A stretch of DNA of 64,000 nt from an uncultured Ruminiclostridium sp. (lineage in GTDB: Bacteria > Bacillota > Clostridia > Oscillospirales > Ruminococcaceae): positions 1-64,000 of the forward strand of contig CAKSTB010000007.1 of NCBI GenBank assembly GCA_934490165.1, written 5' to 3'. Of this stretch, positions 40,418-48,361 are shown in pieces. Position 1 is the stretch's first letter; every line of letters starts with the position of its first letter. Under the pieces are notes generated by a model. It did no database searches and was not told where the DNA came from. It was given only the letters and a program-made list of their open reading frames with translations. A program made the position numbers and the translations under genes.

Positions 40418-41668
40418 ATGGCAAAGAACACTATCCACACACTTGAGGAGATCTACTCAGAGGGTGCAGTAAAGGCTCAGAAAGAAAGATATGAGAAGTC
40501 GGCGGAAGAATTTAAAAGCATTTTCGGCGACAGCGGCTCACTCCGTTACTTCTCCGCTCCCGGACGTACAGAAGTCGGCGGCAACCACACCGACCATAAT
40601 CACGGCAAAGTACTTGCGGCAAGCGTAAATCTTGACGTTATCGCAGTAGTAGAGCCTACGGACGACAACATAATCACGGTAAAGAGCGAGGGCTTCCCGC
40701 AGGACACTGTTGACATATCCGATCTTTCGGTTCACGAAGACGAGAAAAATACATCGGCTTCCCTTATAAGAGGCGTAGCCGCAGGCTTTAAGAACAACGG
40801 CTTCCATATAGGCGGCTTCAAGGCTTATACGACATCAAACGTTATGAAGGGCTCAGGCCTTTCAAGTTCTGCCGCTTTTGAAGTACTTATCGGAAATATC
40901 CTTTCGGGTATCTACAACGCAGGCGGTATCAGTGCTGTAAAGATAGCCCAGATAGCCCAGTATGCAGAGAACGAATATTTCGGCAAGCCGAGCGGTCTTA
41001 TGGATCAGATGGCAAGCTCGGTGGGCGGTTTCGTTGCTATTGACTTCAAGAATACACAAGCGCCTATCATTGAGAATATCCCGGTTGATTTTTCATCATA
41101 CGGACATGCTCTGTGCATTATCGATACAAAGGCGGATCACGCCGACCTTACAGACGAATATGCCGCTATCCCCCGCGAGATGAAAGCGATAGCAGGCTAC
41201 TTCTCAACAGAATATCTCCGCGAAATATCACGCGCTGACGTTATTCTCAATATGAGCATTTTAAGGCAGAAGTTCGGTGACCGTGCAGTTCTGCGTGCTC
41301 TCCACTTCTTTGAGGAAAACGAGCGTGTGGACAAGCTTGTGCATTCGCTCAAGCACGGACATTTCGATGATTTCCTAAGCTCAATAAACGAAAGCGGAAA
41401 TTCAAGCTACAAGTACTTACAGAATATATTTGCCGTTTCCGACTACACACATCAGGCAGTCGGAATTGCACTGAACGTTGCCGAGCACGCTCTTACAAGA
41501 AAGGGTGCTTGCAGAGTTCACGGCGGCGGTTTTGCGGGAACTATACAGGCTTTCGTTCCGCAGGATATCTTAAAAGGCTTTATCGTTGATATAGAAAAGG
41601 TGTTCGGCGCAGGAAGCTGTCATGTTCTTTCAATACGTCCCGTGGGCGGCACTGAGGTAGAGCTTTAA
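40418..41668 (+). CDS. galK: Galactokinase
   Basis: A 416-residue GHMP kinase that phosphorylates galactose at C1 (Leloir pathway). The signature is RYFSAPGRTEVGGNHTDHNH (GRTEVGGNHTDHNHG in place of GRVNLIGEHTDYNGG), the ATP loop NVMKGSGLSSSAAFEVLIGN, and the C-terminal ACRVHGGGFAGTIQAF. It belongs to the Firmicute variant group with a ~20-residue N-terminal extension. AAAGGAAACGATC precedes the ATG. No other galactose genes lie nearby. Confidence 0.9.
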   Translation: MAKNTIHTLEEIYSEGAVKAQKERYEKSAEEFKSIFGDSGSLRYFSAPGRTEVGGNHTDHNHGKVLAASVNLDVIAVVEPTDDNIITVKSEGFPQDTVDISDLSVHEDEKNTSASLIRGVAAGFKNNGFHIGGFKAYTTSNVMKGSGLSSSAAFEVLIGNILSGIYNAGGISAVKIAQIAQYAENEYFGKPSGLMDQMASSVGGFVAIDFKNTQAPIIENIPVDFSSYGHALCIIDTKADHADLTDEYAAIPREMKAIAGYFSTEYLREISRADVILNMSILRQKFGDRAVLRALHFFEENERVDKLVHSLKHGHFDDFLSSINESGNSSYKYLQNIFAVSDYTHQAVGIALNVAEHALTRKGACRVHGGGFAGTIQAFVPQDILKGFIVDIEKVFGAGSCHVLSIRPVGGTEVEL

Positions 41669-42388
41669 TTGCACTGAGGGCGATATTGTTTATATAAGTC
41701 GAGCTTTGCAAATAACGATTTGTTACATCGGAACATTGTGATAGCAGTATATCTGCTTCACTTTTTGTAGGGGAGGGGCTCGCCCCTCCCGATGTATCGT
41801 TGTAATCATAGCGGATAATTGATTGTGTCAGATTGAACGGCTGAAATACCTCAAGAGGGGCAAGTGAGACATTGATGACTTAAACGTGTGTACCCAAAGT
41901 TTTGCCGGGGTACAAAACCATACAAGCACACACAGACACACACCCTACAGACTTGTGATGATAAATGCTTAATACGGCGGTTTTTAAAATAAACGCCGCA
42001 GGCGTAACCACAATTATTCATTATTCATTCTGTAATGGCGAGAATAGTACGAAAAGGTGATTGATGGTGCGGAGGGGAAACAATCCCCACCGTCTTGACG
42101 GCAGGAAATATAACAATTCTGAAACAGTCGGGCAAATTGCAAAATGAAGATGATATAGGATAACGGTTTTGTCGTGCCGTCAATCCACCTCCCCTTTTTC
42201 GAGGGGAGGCAAGGGTGGTAGTGCGAGGCGAGGGATAGTGACGCTTTTGCAAGGGTTGTTGTAGTGTTAAATGCGTAATACGGCGGTTTTTAAAATAAAC
42301 GCCTCAGGCGTAACCACAATTATTCATTATTCATTATTCATCATTCATTATATAAAGAAACAGCCCCGCAGGGCTGTCCTATATATGA
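41669..42388. repeat. 720-bp gene-free stretch with dispersed repeats
   Basis: It contains the 25-bp palindrome at 41767-41791 (second copy of that between rimM and trmD). It also has two TTCATT-family units at 42000-42032 and 42296-42352, each after a GCCGCAGGCG or GCCTCAGGCG palindrome. A block at 42050-42260 matches 13.17-13.33 kb in inverted form (AATCCCCACCGTCTTGACGG, CGAGGGGAGG). A short hairpin (AACAGCCCCGCAGGGCTGTCC, about 42360-42380) probably ends hflX. No coding frame is convincing. Confidence 0.75.
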
Positions 42389-43648
42389 TCAAACAACAAA
42401 CTCCTCGTACTCATGCTTATGGAGCTTGTCTACGAGTGCAGTTACTGCGATACCGTCCTCACGGTACTCCTCACTCAGCACCTTTCCGTGTGAGTGGAGT
42501 GCCGCCGCCAGTCCCGACCTGTCATACGGTATCAGCATTTCCATACGGCTTACCTTATCGGTAAGATTATCCGATATGGCTTTCAGCAGTTCGTCAAATC
42601 CCGTACCGTTCTTTGCGGAGATCATTACCGTATTTTCGGCGGGCGGCAGTTCATAATCGAGCTTGTCACACTTGTTGAGAACAGTGATCACGGGTATTTC
42701 GCCGCAACCAAGCTCTGACAGCAGAGAAAGCGTTGTTTCTGCTTTCTCCTTGGCTTCCGGGTCGGACACGTCACAGACGTGCAGGATTATATCCGCGCTT
42801 GCCGCTTCTTCAAGCGTTGACTTGAACGCTTCTACAAGGTGGTGAGGAAGCCGTCTTATAAGTCCTACGGTATCTACAAGCGTAAGACTTCTTCCGTCGG
42901 GCAGTTCGATCGCCCTTGATGTAAGATCAAGAGTAGCGAACAATTTATCCTCGGCAAGCACACCGGCATCCGTGAGAGCGTTGAGCAAGGTCGATTTTCC
43001 CGCGTTTGTATATCCCACGATCGCGCCCACGCACACGCTGTCCTTTTTTCTGCGGCGGCGTGACAGCTCGCGGCGCTTTTCAAGCTCCTTAAGTTCATCG
43101 CTGAGCTTTTCAATTCTGCGTCTTATATGACGACGGTCTGTTTCAAGCTGGGTTTCACCCGGTCCTCTTGTACCGATACCGCCGCCAAGACGTGATAACG
43201 ATGTACCTATTCCCATAAGGCGCGGCAGACGGTATTTGAGCTGAGCAAGCTCGACCTGCAATTTACCCTCGTTTGTGACCGCTCTGCCTGCGAATATGTC
43301 AAGTATAAGCATAGTACGGTCAATGACGCGCACCGAGGTTATGTCCTCTATATTGCGTATCTGACTGGAGCTGAGCTCCATATCAAAGATAATAAGCTGT
43401 GCGTCAAGATCCTTTGCAACGGCGCTTAGTTCTTCGATCTTGCCTTCGCCGAGGATAGTCGCACTTTCAATAGCGGGACGCTTCTGAAGAATACGGCAGA
43501 CTGTCACCGCACCTGCGGTTTCAGCCAGTTCTTCAAGCTCGTCCATAGATATTTCCGCATCATATTCGCCGGTATCAACTCCTGCGAGTATGGCTCGGGT
43601 CAATTCGTTTTCCTTTAAAATCGGATTGTTTACTGTTGATTCGTTCAT
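42389..43648 (-). CDS. hflX: GTPase HflX
   Basis: A 419-residue ribosome-associated GTPase that rescues or splits stalled ribosomes. The N-terminal HflX domain contains ATILGEGKIEELSAVAKDLD, FAGRAVTNEGKLQVELAQLK, and the Gly-rich LSRLGGGIGTRGPGETQLET. The G domain has GYTNAGKSTLLNAL (G1), VDTVGLIRRLPHHLVEAF (G3) and VLNKCDKLD (G4). The ATG follows GGAAAGGAACATT. It is transcribed alone, divergently from nadB. Confidence 0.95.
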   Translation of the reverse strand: MNESTVNNPILKENELTRAILAGVDTGEYDAEISMDELEELAETAGAVTVCRILQKRPAIESATILGEGKIEELSAVAKDLDAQLIIFDMELSSSQIRNIEDITSVRVIDRTMLILDIFAGRAVTNEGKLQVELAQLKYRLPRLMGIGTSLSRLGGGIGTRGPGETQLETDRRHIRRRIEKLSDELKELEKRRELSRRRRKKDSVCVGAIVGYTNAGKSTLLNALTDAGVLAEDKLFATLDLTSRAIELPDGRSLTLVDTVGLIRRLPHHLVEAFKSTLEEAASADIILHVCDVSDPEAKEKAETTLSLLSELGCGEIPVITVLNKCDKLDYELPPAENTVMISAKNGTGFDELLKAISDNLTDKVSRMEMLIPYDRSGLAAALHSHGKVLSEEYREDGIAVTALVDKLHKHEYEEFVV

Positions 43649-43717
43649 AATGTTCCTTTCCGGTTTGTTAATAATACAGTAAATTTATGCGGTATTCCGC
43701 AAAAGGTGGTAATCTTT

Positions 43718-45199
43718 ATGAAGTTCCAAGAATACGACGTAATAATTGTCGGCACAGGTGTTTCGGGTCTTTATGCGGCTCTGAACCTTGACAGCAGTAT
43801 GAAGATACTCATGCTCTCAAAGCGTGAACTGACACTTTGCAACTCGGCTCTCGCACAGGGCGGTGTTGCCGCTGTAATGGATACGTCCAACGACAACTAC
43901 GAACTGCACATCAAGGACACTCTTATAGCCGGCGGCTACAAGAACAATATCGACAATGTACGCATACTCGTTGAGCAAGGTCCGAAGGACGTTAAAAATC
44001 TGCTCAATTACGGAGTTGACTTTGACAGAAAGCAGGACGGCTCGATCGACCTTACGCTTGAGGGCGGGCACTGCCGTCACCGAATTGCTCATCACAAGGA
44101 CAGCACAGGCTTTGAGATCGTAACTTCTCTTATTGAGGGCGTCAAGAAGCTGCCTAATGTCACAATTCTTGAAAACTCACACCTGCTCGGTCTTACCAAG
44201 CGCGGTGATAATTTCCTGTTTGATGTGCTTCACGAAGGAAAGCACAGCTATTATACCACAAAGAACACCGTTCTTGCAACAGGCGGTATAGGAAGAGTTT
44301 ACGATTATACCACAAACTCGGCGATCGCTACCGGTGACGGCATACAGTTTGCATACAATATGGGCGCTGATATTCAGCATCTGAGCTATGTGCAGTTCCA
44401 CCCCACAGCCTTTGCCGACCACGAAAACCGTGAGTGCTTTCTTGTATCCGAGGCGGTACGCGGCGAGGGCGCATATCTGCTCAACTGCAACAAGGAACGT
44501 TTTATGCATAAGTATGAGCCCGAGCGCAAGGAGCTTGCTCCCCGTGACGTGGTTTCCAAGGATATGATGAAAGAGCAGAAAGAAACGGGCAGCGACAAGT
44601 TCTATCTCGATATTTCGTATAAAGATCCCGAATTTATCAAAAACCGCTTCCCTATGATATATAACAAGGTTCTTGAAAAGGGCTATGATATGACAAAAGA
44701 GCCTATCCCGATATATCCTTGTCAGCACTACCTTATGGGCGGTATAGGCGTAAACGGACACGGCGCAACAAATGTCAAGGGCTTATATGCCGCAGGCGAA
44801 TGTGCGCATACCGGCGTTCACGGTATCAACCGCCTTGCAAGCAACTCACTGCTTGAGGCACTGGTATTCAGCCGTCTTATTGCCGAGGATATCAATAAGA
44901 ACAATGTTCATCATGAGCTCGGAACGGTTGAATTTGACTATCCGTCACCCGACGGAAAGCCGCTCCCCAAGGGTATTCGTACAGAAATAAGACATATCAT
45001 GCAGCGCTCATATTTCGTTGTACCGGACTATGTTGAAGCGGCTAAGGATATAAAGCGCGTGACGGAGCTTAAAGACCTGCTCGATAACGGCGGTTTCGAG
45101 GTAACTCCCGACTATATTGAAGCTAAGTCGCTGACTACCGTTGCTTACATAATCCTCAGCGAAGTGGTTGCAGAGGGAAAGGAAAAGGGCATTATATAA
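43718..45199 (+). CDS. nadB: L-aspartate oxidase
   Basis: A 493-residue FAD enzyme that converts L-aspartate to iminoaspartate for NAD synthesis; in anaerobes it can use fumarate. The Rossmann motif DVIIVGTGVSGLYAALNL, the LTLEGGHCRHRIAHHKDSTG block with catalytic His and Arg, GDGIQFAYNMGADIQHLSYV and GINRLASNSLLEALVF are typical. I use the ATG at 43718 after AAAGGTGGT; the frame opens 12 bases earlier. The stop overlaps the nadC start (TAATG). Confidence 0.93.
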   Translation: MKFQEYDVIIVGTGVSGLYAALNLDSSMKILMLSKRELTLCNSALAQGGVAAVMDTSNDNYELHIKDTLIAGGYKNNIDNVRILVEQGPKDVKNLLNYGVDFDRKQDGSIDLTLEGGHCRHRIAHHKDSTGFEIVTSLIEGVKKLPNVTILENSHLLGLTKRGDNFLFDVLHEGKHSYYTTKNTVLATGGIGRVYDYTTNSAIATGDGIQFAYNMGADIQHLSYVQFHPTAFADHENRECFLVSEAVRGEGAYLLNCNKERFMHKYEPERKELAPRDVVSKDMMKEQKETGSDKFYLDISYKDPEFIKNRFPMIYNKVLEKGYDMTKEPIPIYPCQHYLMGGIGVNGHGATNVKGLYAAGECAHTGVHGINRLASNSLLEALVFSRLIAEDINKNNVHHELGTVEFDYPSPDGKPLPKGIRTEIRHIMQRSYFVVPDYVEAAKDIKRVTELKDLLDNGGFEVTPDYIEAKSLTTVAYIILSEVVAEGKEKGII

Positions 45200-46044
45200 T
45201 GAAATTATTACAGTTTTACGTTGACGATCTGATAAAAAGAGCGATAACAGAGGATATAAACTACATAGACAGCACTACCGACCTGCTTATTGACGAGGAC
45301 GATATATCCGAAGCCTATTTTGTATCAAAGGCTGACGGTGTGCTTGCGGGTATTGATGTTGCAATGCGTGTTTTCACCTTACTTGACGACACCATCGAGA
45401 TGAATATTCATTTCAAGGACGGCGACGCTATAAAGAAAGGCGATGTTATCGCCGAGTTCAAGGGTCACACCTGCGCTATGCTGAAGGCTGAGCGTACAGC
45501 GCTCAATCTTTTACAGCACATGAGCGGTATTGCAAGCTACACAAACAAGTGCGTAAAGGCAGTCGAGGGTACTGATGCTTCTATCGCAGATACGAGAAAA
45601 ACGCTCCCCGGCTTACGTCCTTTACAGAAATATTCTGTAGTGGCAGGCGGCGGAAGAAACCACCGCTACAATCTTACAGACGCGGCAATGCTCAAGGACA
45701 ACCACATTGACGCATATGGCGGCATTACACAGGCTGTTACGGCTCTGCGTAAAAAAGCGGGACATATGCTCCAGATCGAGGTCGAAGTGCGCAACTTTGA
45801 CGAGCTGAACGAGGCGCTTGCGGTAAAGGCTGACGTTATTATGCTTGACAATATGAGCTGTGAGGATATGAAGAAAGCGGTAGAGATAAACGCAGGCAGA
45901 GCAAAGCTTGAAGCAAGCGGAAACGTAACGCTTGACAATATCCGTGACGTTGCGCTGACGGGCGTTGATATTATCAGCCTTGGCGCTCTTACACACAGCG
46001 TAACGGCTTTCGATATTTCGATGAAGTGGAAGAAGAAGGCATGA
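45199..46044 (+). CDS. nadC: Nicotinate-nucleotide pyrophosphorylase
   Basis: A 281-residue quinolinate phosphoribosyltransferase. Characteristic blocks are EDINYIDSTTDLLIDEDD, LKAERTALNLLQHMSGIASY, ADTRKTLPGLRPLQKYSV, GGGRNHRYNLTDAAMLKDNH and EASGNVTLDNIRDVALTGVD. It turns quinolinate and PRPP into nicotinate mononucleotide. It is coupled to nadB upstream and its stop overlaps the next small gene (ATGA). nadA, usually adjacent, is not in the window. Confidence 0.95.
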   Translation: MKLLQFYVDDLIKRAITEDINYIDSTTDLLIDEDDISEAYFVSKADGVLAGIDVAMRVFTLLDDTIEMNIHFKDGDAIKKGDVIAEFKGHTCAMLKAERTALNLLQHMSGIASYTNKCVKAVEGTDASIADTRKTLPGLRPLQKYSVVAGGGRNHRYNLTDAAMLKDNHIDAYGGITQAVTALRKKAGHMLQIEVEVRNFDELNEALAVKADVIMLDNMSCEDMKKAVEINAGRAKLEASGNVTLDNIRDVALTGVDIISLGALTHSVTAFDISMKWKKKA

Positions 46045-46211
46045 CAAACTGCGACTGCTGCGTAAACTATGTCTATGACGATGAGTACGACTGCTACACC
46101 TGTCTTGTAAATCTTGACGAGGACGAAATGCGCCGTTTTATAACAGGCGACAACTACAACTGCCCGTATTTCAGAAACGATGACGAATACGAGCTTGCAA
46201 GAAAGCAGTAA
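46041..46211 (+). CDS. DUF6472-type small Cys-rich protein
   Basis: A 56-residue acidic protein with Cys residues at MTNCDCCVNY, YDCYTCLVNLDEDE and YNCPYF. This resembles the small DUF6472 family of Clostridia, of unknown function. The four to six Cys could bind a metal. The ATG at 46041 overlaps the nadC stop, so it is translated with the NAD genes. The longer in-frame start at 46026 lies within nadC and has no site. Confidence 0.72.
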   Translation: MTNCDCCVNYVYDDEYDCYTCLVNLDEDEMRRFITGDNYNCPYFRNDDEYELARKQ

Positions 46212-46227
46212 GCTGAAAGGAAAAGCT

Positions 46228-47004
46228 ATGACAAAGATACCGAGGGGTGACAAATCATATATAGGAAAGACTGTCACGGTGACGGTTGACCGCCCGATAG
46301 GCACGCATCATCCCAAGCACCCGGAGATAGTATATCCGATAAACTACGGCTATGTCGAGGGGCTTCTCGGCGGTGACGGCGAGGAGCAGGACGTGTATAT
46401 TCTCGGCGTTGATAAGCCCGTTGACAAGGCGGAATGCGTTATCATCGCAACGATAATGCGCACCGATGACAACGAGGACAAGTGGGTCGGCGTACCGTCT
46501 GAGCTTGTCGGCACGGAGCTTTGCTGTGAGTGCAATATAGTGAACGCCGTACATTTTCAGGAGCAGTTCCACACCGCTGAGATATTTGCCTTATATGAAA
46601 AGACCTGCGGCGCGGTAATGTACACAGGTGACAAGGATAACCGCAGATACTTCCTTATCAAGAACAACAGCGGTCATATCGGCTTTCCGAAGGGTCATAT
46701 CGAGTACGGCGAAAGCGAACGTGAAACAGCTCTGCGTGAGGTTTTTGAAGAATGCGGACTTAAAGCGGAATTAGATGAAGATTTCCGTGCGGAGTATACA
46801 TTCCACACGCTTGATAACACCGAAAAGACAAGCGTATTCTTTGCAGGAAAATTTGACAGGGATGCCGCAGTTACCATTCAGCAGGAAGAGATAATAGGCG
46901 ACTGGCTGTTAAGCTACGGGGACGCTATGAACAAGCTGAACTGGGAACAGGATAAGGGCATACTGAAAGCCTGTGAGGAGTACCTGAACAGGAAGAGTAA
47001 GTAA
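46228..47004 (+). CDS. Inorganic pyrophosphatase-like / NUDIX fusion
   Basis: A 258-residue two-domain protein. Residues ~8-115 resemble a shortened inorganic pyrophosphatase (YIGKTVTVTVDRPIGTHHPK, YPINYGYVEGLLGGDGEEQD, VYILGVDKPVDKAECVIIAT). Residues ~125-255 are a NUDIX hydrolase, with the box GHIEYGESERETALREVFEE plus CG close to GX5EX7REUXEEXGU. The NUDIX part resembles bis(5'-nucleosyl) tetraphosphatases. Lying just after nadB-nadC, it may clear diphosphate or dinucleotide by-products. The ATG at 46228 follows GAAAGG. Confidence 0.85.
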   Translation: MTKIPRGDKSYIGKTVTVTVDRPIGTHHPKHPEIVYPINYGYVEGLLGGDGEEQDVYILGVDKPVDKAECVIIATIMRTDDNEDKWVGVPSELVGTELCCECNIVNAVHFQEQFHTAEIFALYEKTCGAVMYTGDKDNRRYFLIKNNSGHIGFPKGHIEYGESERETALREVFEECGLKAELDEDFRAEYTFHTLDNTEKTSVFFAGKFDRDAAVTIQQEEIIGDWLLSYGDAMNKLNWEQDKGILKACEEYLNRKSK

Positions 47005-47020
47005 GATAAGCATATCAAAT

Positions 47021-47052
47021 AACCGCAGTATCGGATAGATACTGCGGTTTAC
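47021..47052 (+). terminator. Terminator before the nuclease cassette
   Basis: AACCGCAGTATC (47021-47032) pairs with GATACTGCGGTT (47038-47049), then a T. It matches the hairpin at 31998-32035 beside toxin cassette C. Confidence 0.8.
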
Positions 47053-47054
47053 TG

Positions 47055-47083
47055 TTGAATTGTTTAACAATATATGCTAAAAT
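47055..47083 (+). promoter_or_regulatory. Toxin-type promoter of the nuclease gene
   Basis: TTGAAT (47055-47060), 17 bp, TAAAAT (47078-47083). The -10 region TATGCTAAAATA and the early transcript GAGGGAAACCTTG (47091-47103) match the toxin promoters and leaders at 31.3, 31.6 and 31.9 kb. Confidence 0.8.
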
Positions 47084-47125
47084 AACATTGAGGGAAACCT
47101 TGAATGTTACGAAAGAAGGTACAAT

Positions 47126-48160
47126 ATGCAAAAGAGCAATATTACGCCCAAAAACGCAAGTCCGACCGAACAAAGCAAAACCTACACAAATATCCGAAAA
47201 AGCATTATCTCCGCTCAAAGCAAGATATACACGGCTGTCAATTCGGCGATGGTTCAGGCTTATTGGGAGATCGGCGAACAGATCTATATTGCCTGCGGTG
47301 AAAATGAACGTGCAGAATACGGTAAAGGCCTGCTGAACTTTCTTTCGGATAAGCTGACAGCTGAATTTGGAAAAGGGTTTACAGTATCTAATTTACGAAA
47401 TATGCGACAGTTTTATCTTGCATTTCCAAAACGCTACACAGTGTGTAGCAATTTGAGCTGGTCGCATTATCGTGTGCTTATGAGAATTTCAGATAGTAAG
47501 CGTAGGACGTGGTATACAGATGAATGTGCTGAATCGGGGTGGAGCGTGCGTCAGCTTGAGCGGCAAATAAACACAATGTTTTATGAACGCCTCCTTTCAA
47601 GCCGTGACAAGGAAACTGTTGAAGCGGAAATACAGACAACCGAGCCTGCTCCGGAGTATGAAAAGATAATCCGTGATCCTTATGTTCTTGAGTTTCTTGA
47701 TTTGCCTGCTAACCCTCATTTTTATGAAAAGGATCTCGAGCAAGCATTGATAGATCATCTCCAGAAGTTTTTGCTTGAACTCGGAAGAGGTTTCAGCTTT
47801 GTGGCACGGCAGAAGAAAATCTCCTTTGACGGCAGACAATTCTATATAGACCTTGTATTCTATAATTACATTCTCAAATGCTTCGTGCTTATAGATCTGA
47901 AACTGGGAGATCTGACTCATCAGGATTTAGGTCAAATGCAGATGTATGTAAACTATTATACGAGAGAGCTTATGAACGACGGTGACAATCCGCCGATAGG
48001 TATCGTTCTTTGTGCCGATAAGAGCGATTCTATTGTAAAATATACACTGCCCGAGAATAACACTCAGATTTTTGCTTCAAAGTATATGACCTGCATTCCA
48101 AGTGAGGAAGAATTCAAGCAGGAGATCCGCCTTGATGATTTTCACGCAAGAAGCGAATAA
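47126..48160 (+). CDS. DUF1016 (YhcG-type) PDDEXK nuclease
   Basis: A 344-residue protein with an N-terminal DUF1016 domain (YWEIGEQIYIACGENERAEY, then LSDKLTAEFGKGFTVSNLRN and LSWSHYRVLMRI). A C-terminal PDDEXK nuclease domain follows, in which the core FYIDLVFYNYILKCFVLIDLKLG supplies the Asp and the D/E-x-K-like LIDLK. Members often sit beside type I restriction genes; here none is near. It starts at an ATG after GAAGG. The gene sits exactly where a type I toxin frame should be: the toxin promoter and leader lie upstream and the antisense RNA gene downstream. Confidence 0.9.
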   Translation: MQKSNITPKNASPTEQSKTYTNIRKSIISAQSKIYTAVNSAMVQAYWEIGEQIYIACGENERAEYGKGLLNFLSDKLTAEFGKGFTVSNLRNMRQFYLAFPKRYTVCSNLSWSHYRVLMRISDSKRRTWYTDECAESGWSVRQLERQINTMFYERLLSSRDKETVEAEIQTTEPAPEYEKIIRDPYVLEFLDLPANPHFYEKDLEQALIDHLQKFLLELGRGFSFVARQKKISFDGRQFYIDLVFYNYILKCFVLIDLKLGDLTHQDLGQMQMYVNYYTRELMNDGDNPPIGIVLCADKSDSIVKYTLPENNTQIFASKYMTCIPSEEEFKQEIRLDDFHARSE

Positions 48161-48171
48161 CACAACCGACT

Positions 48172-48220
48172 TTACCGCAGTTATACTCAGCATTTTATCT
48201 TTTAACAAAAAAAGAAATAA
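48172..48220 (+). pseudogene. Remnant of toxin C-terminus
   Basis: CAGTTATACTCAGCATTTTA and the following TCTTTTAACAAAAAAAGAAATAA resemble the last ~15 codons of the hydrophobic toxin of 31.1 kb (CAGTTATGATATTCACAATC, then TTTTCTTTTAACAAAAAGAA). The frame is disrupted. It begins a few bases after the nuclease stop codon. Confidence 0.55.
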
Positions 48221-48300
48221 CCGCCCCAGTCGCAAACAGAAGGCGGTTATTTTTTAACCACTCAAAGGGAGCGACCGTCTGTCGTTTCCCTCTTTTTGTA
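48207..48300 (-). ncRNA. Fourth antisense RNA gene, beside the nuclease
   Basis: Read on the minus strand from ~48300, it shows GAGGGAAACGACAGACGGTC and GCTCCCT, identical to antitoxin RNAs A and B. Then come a TGGTTAAAA block and the terminator AAATAACCGCC (48252-48242) with GGCGGTTATTT (48225-48215), and a run of seven T. It would overlap the 3' untranslated region of the nuclease mRNA. Its promoter is poor (TTTGCG, 16 bp, GATAAA at the expected distance), so expression is uncertain. Confidence 0.65.
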
Positions 48301-48361
48301 TCTTTATCAGATGAATATCAAGCACGCAAAGCCACTCAATTAACGCTGAATTAAACCCCGC

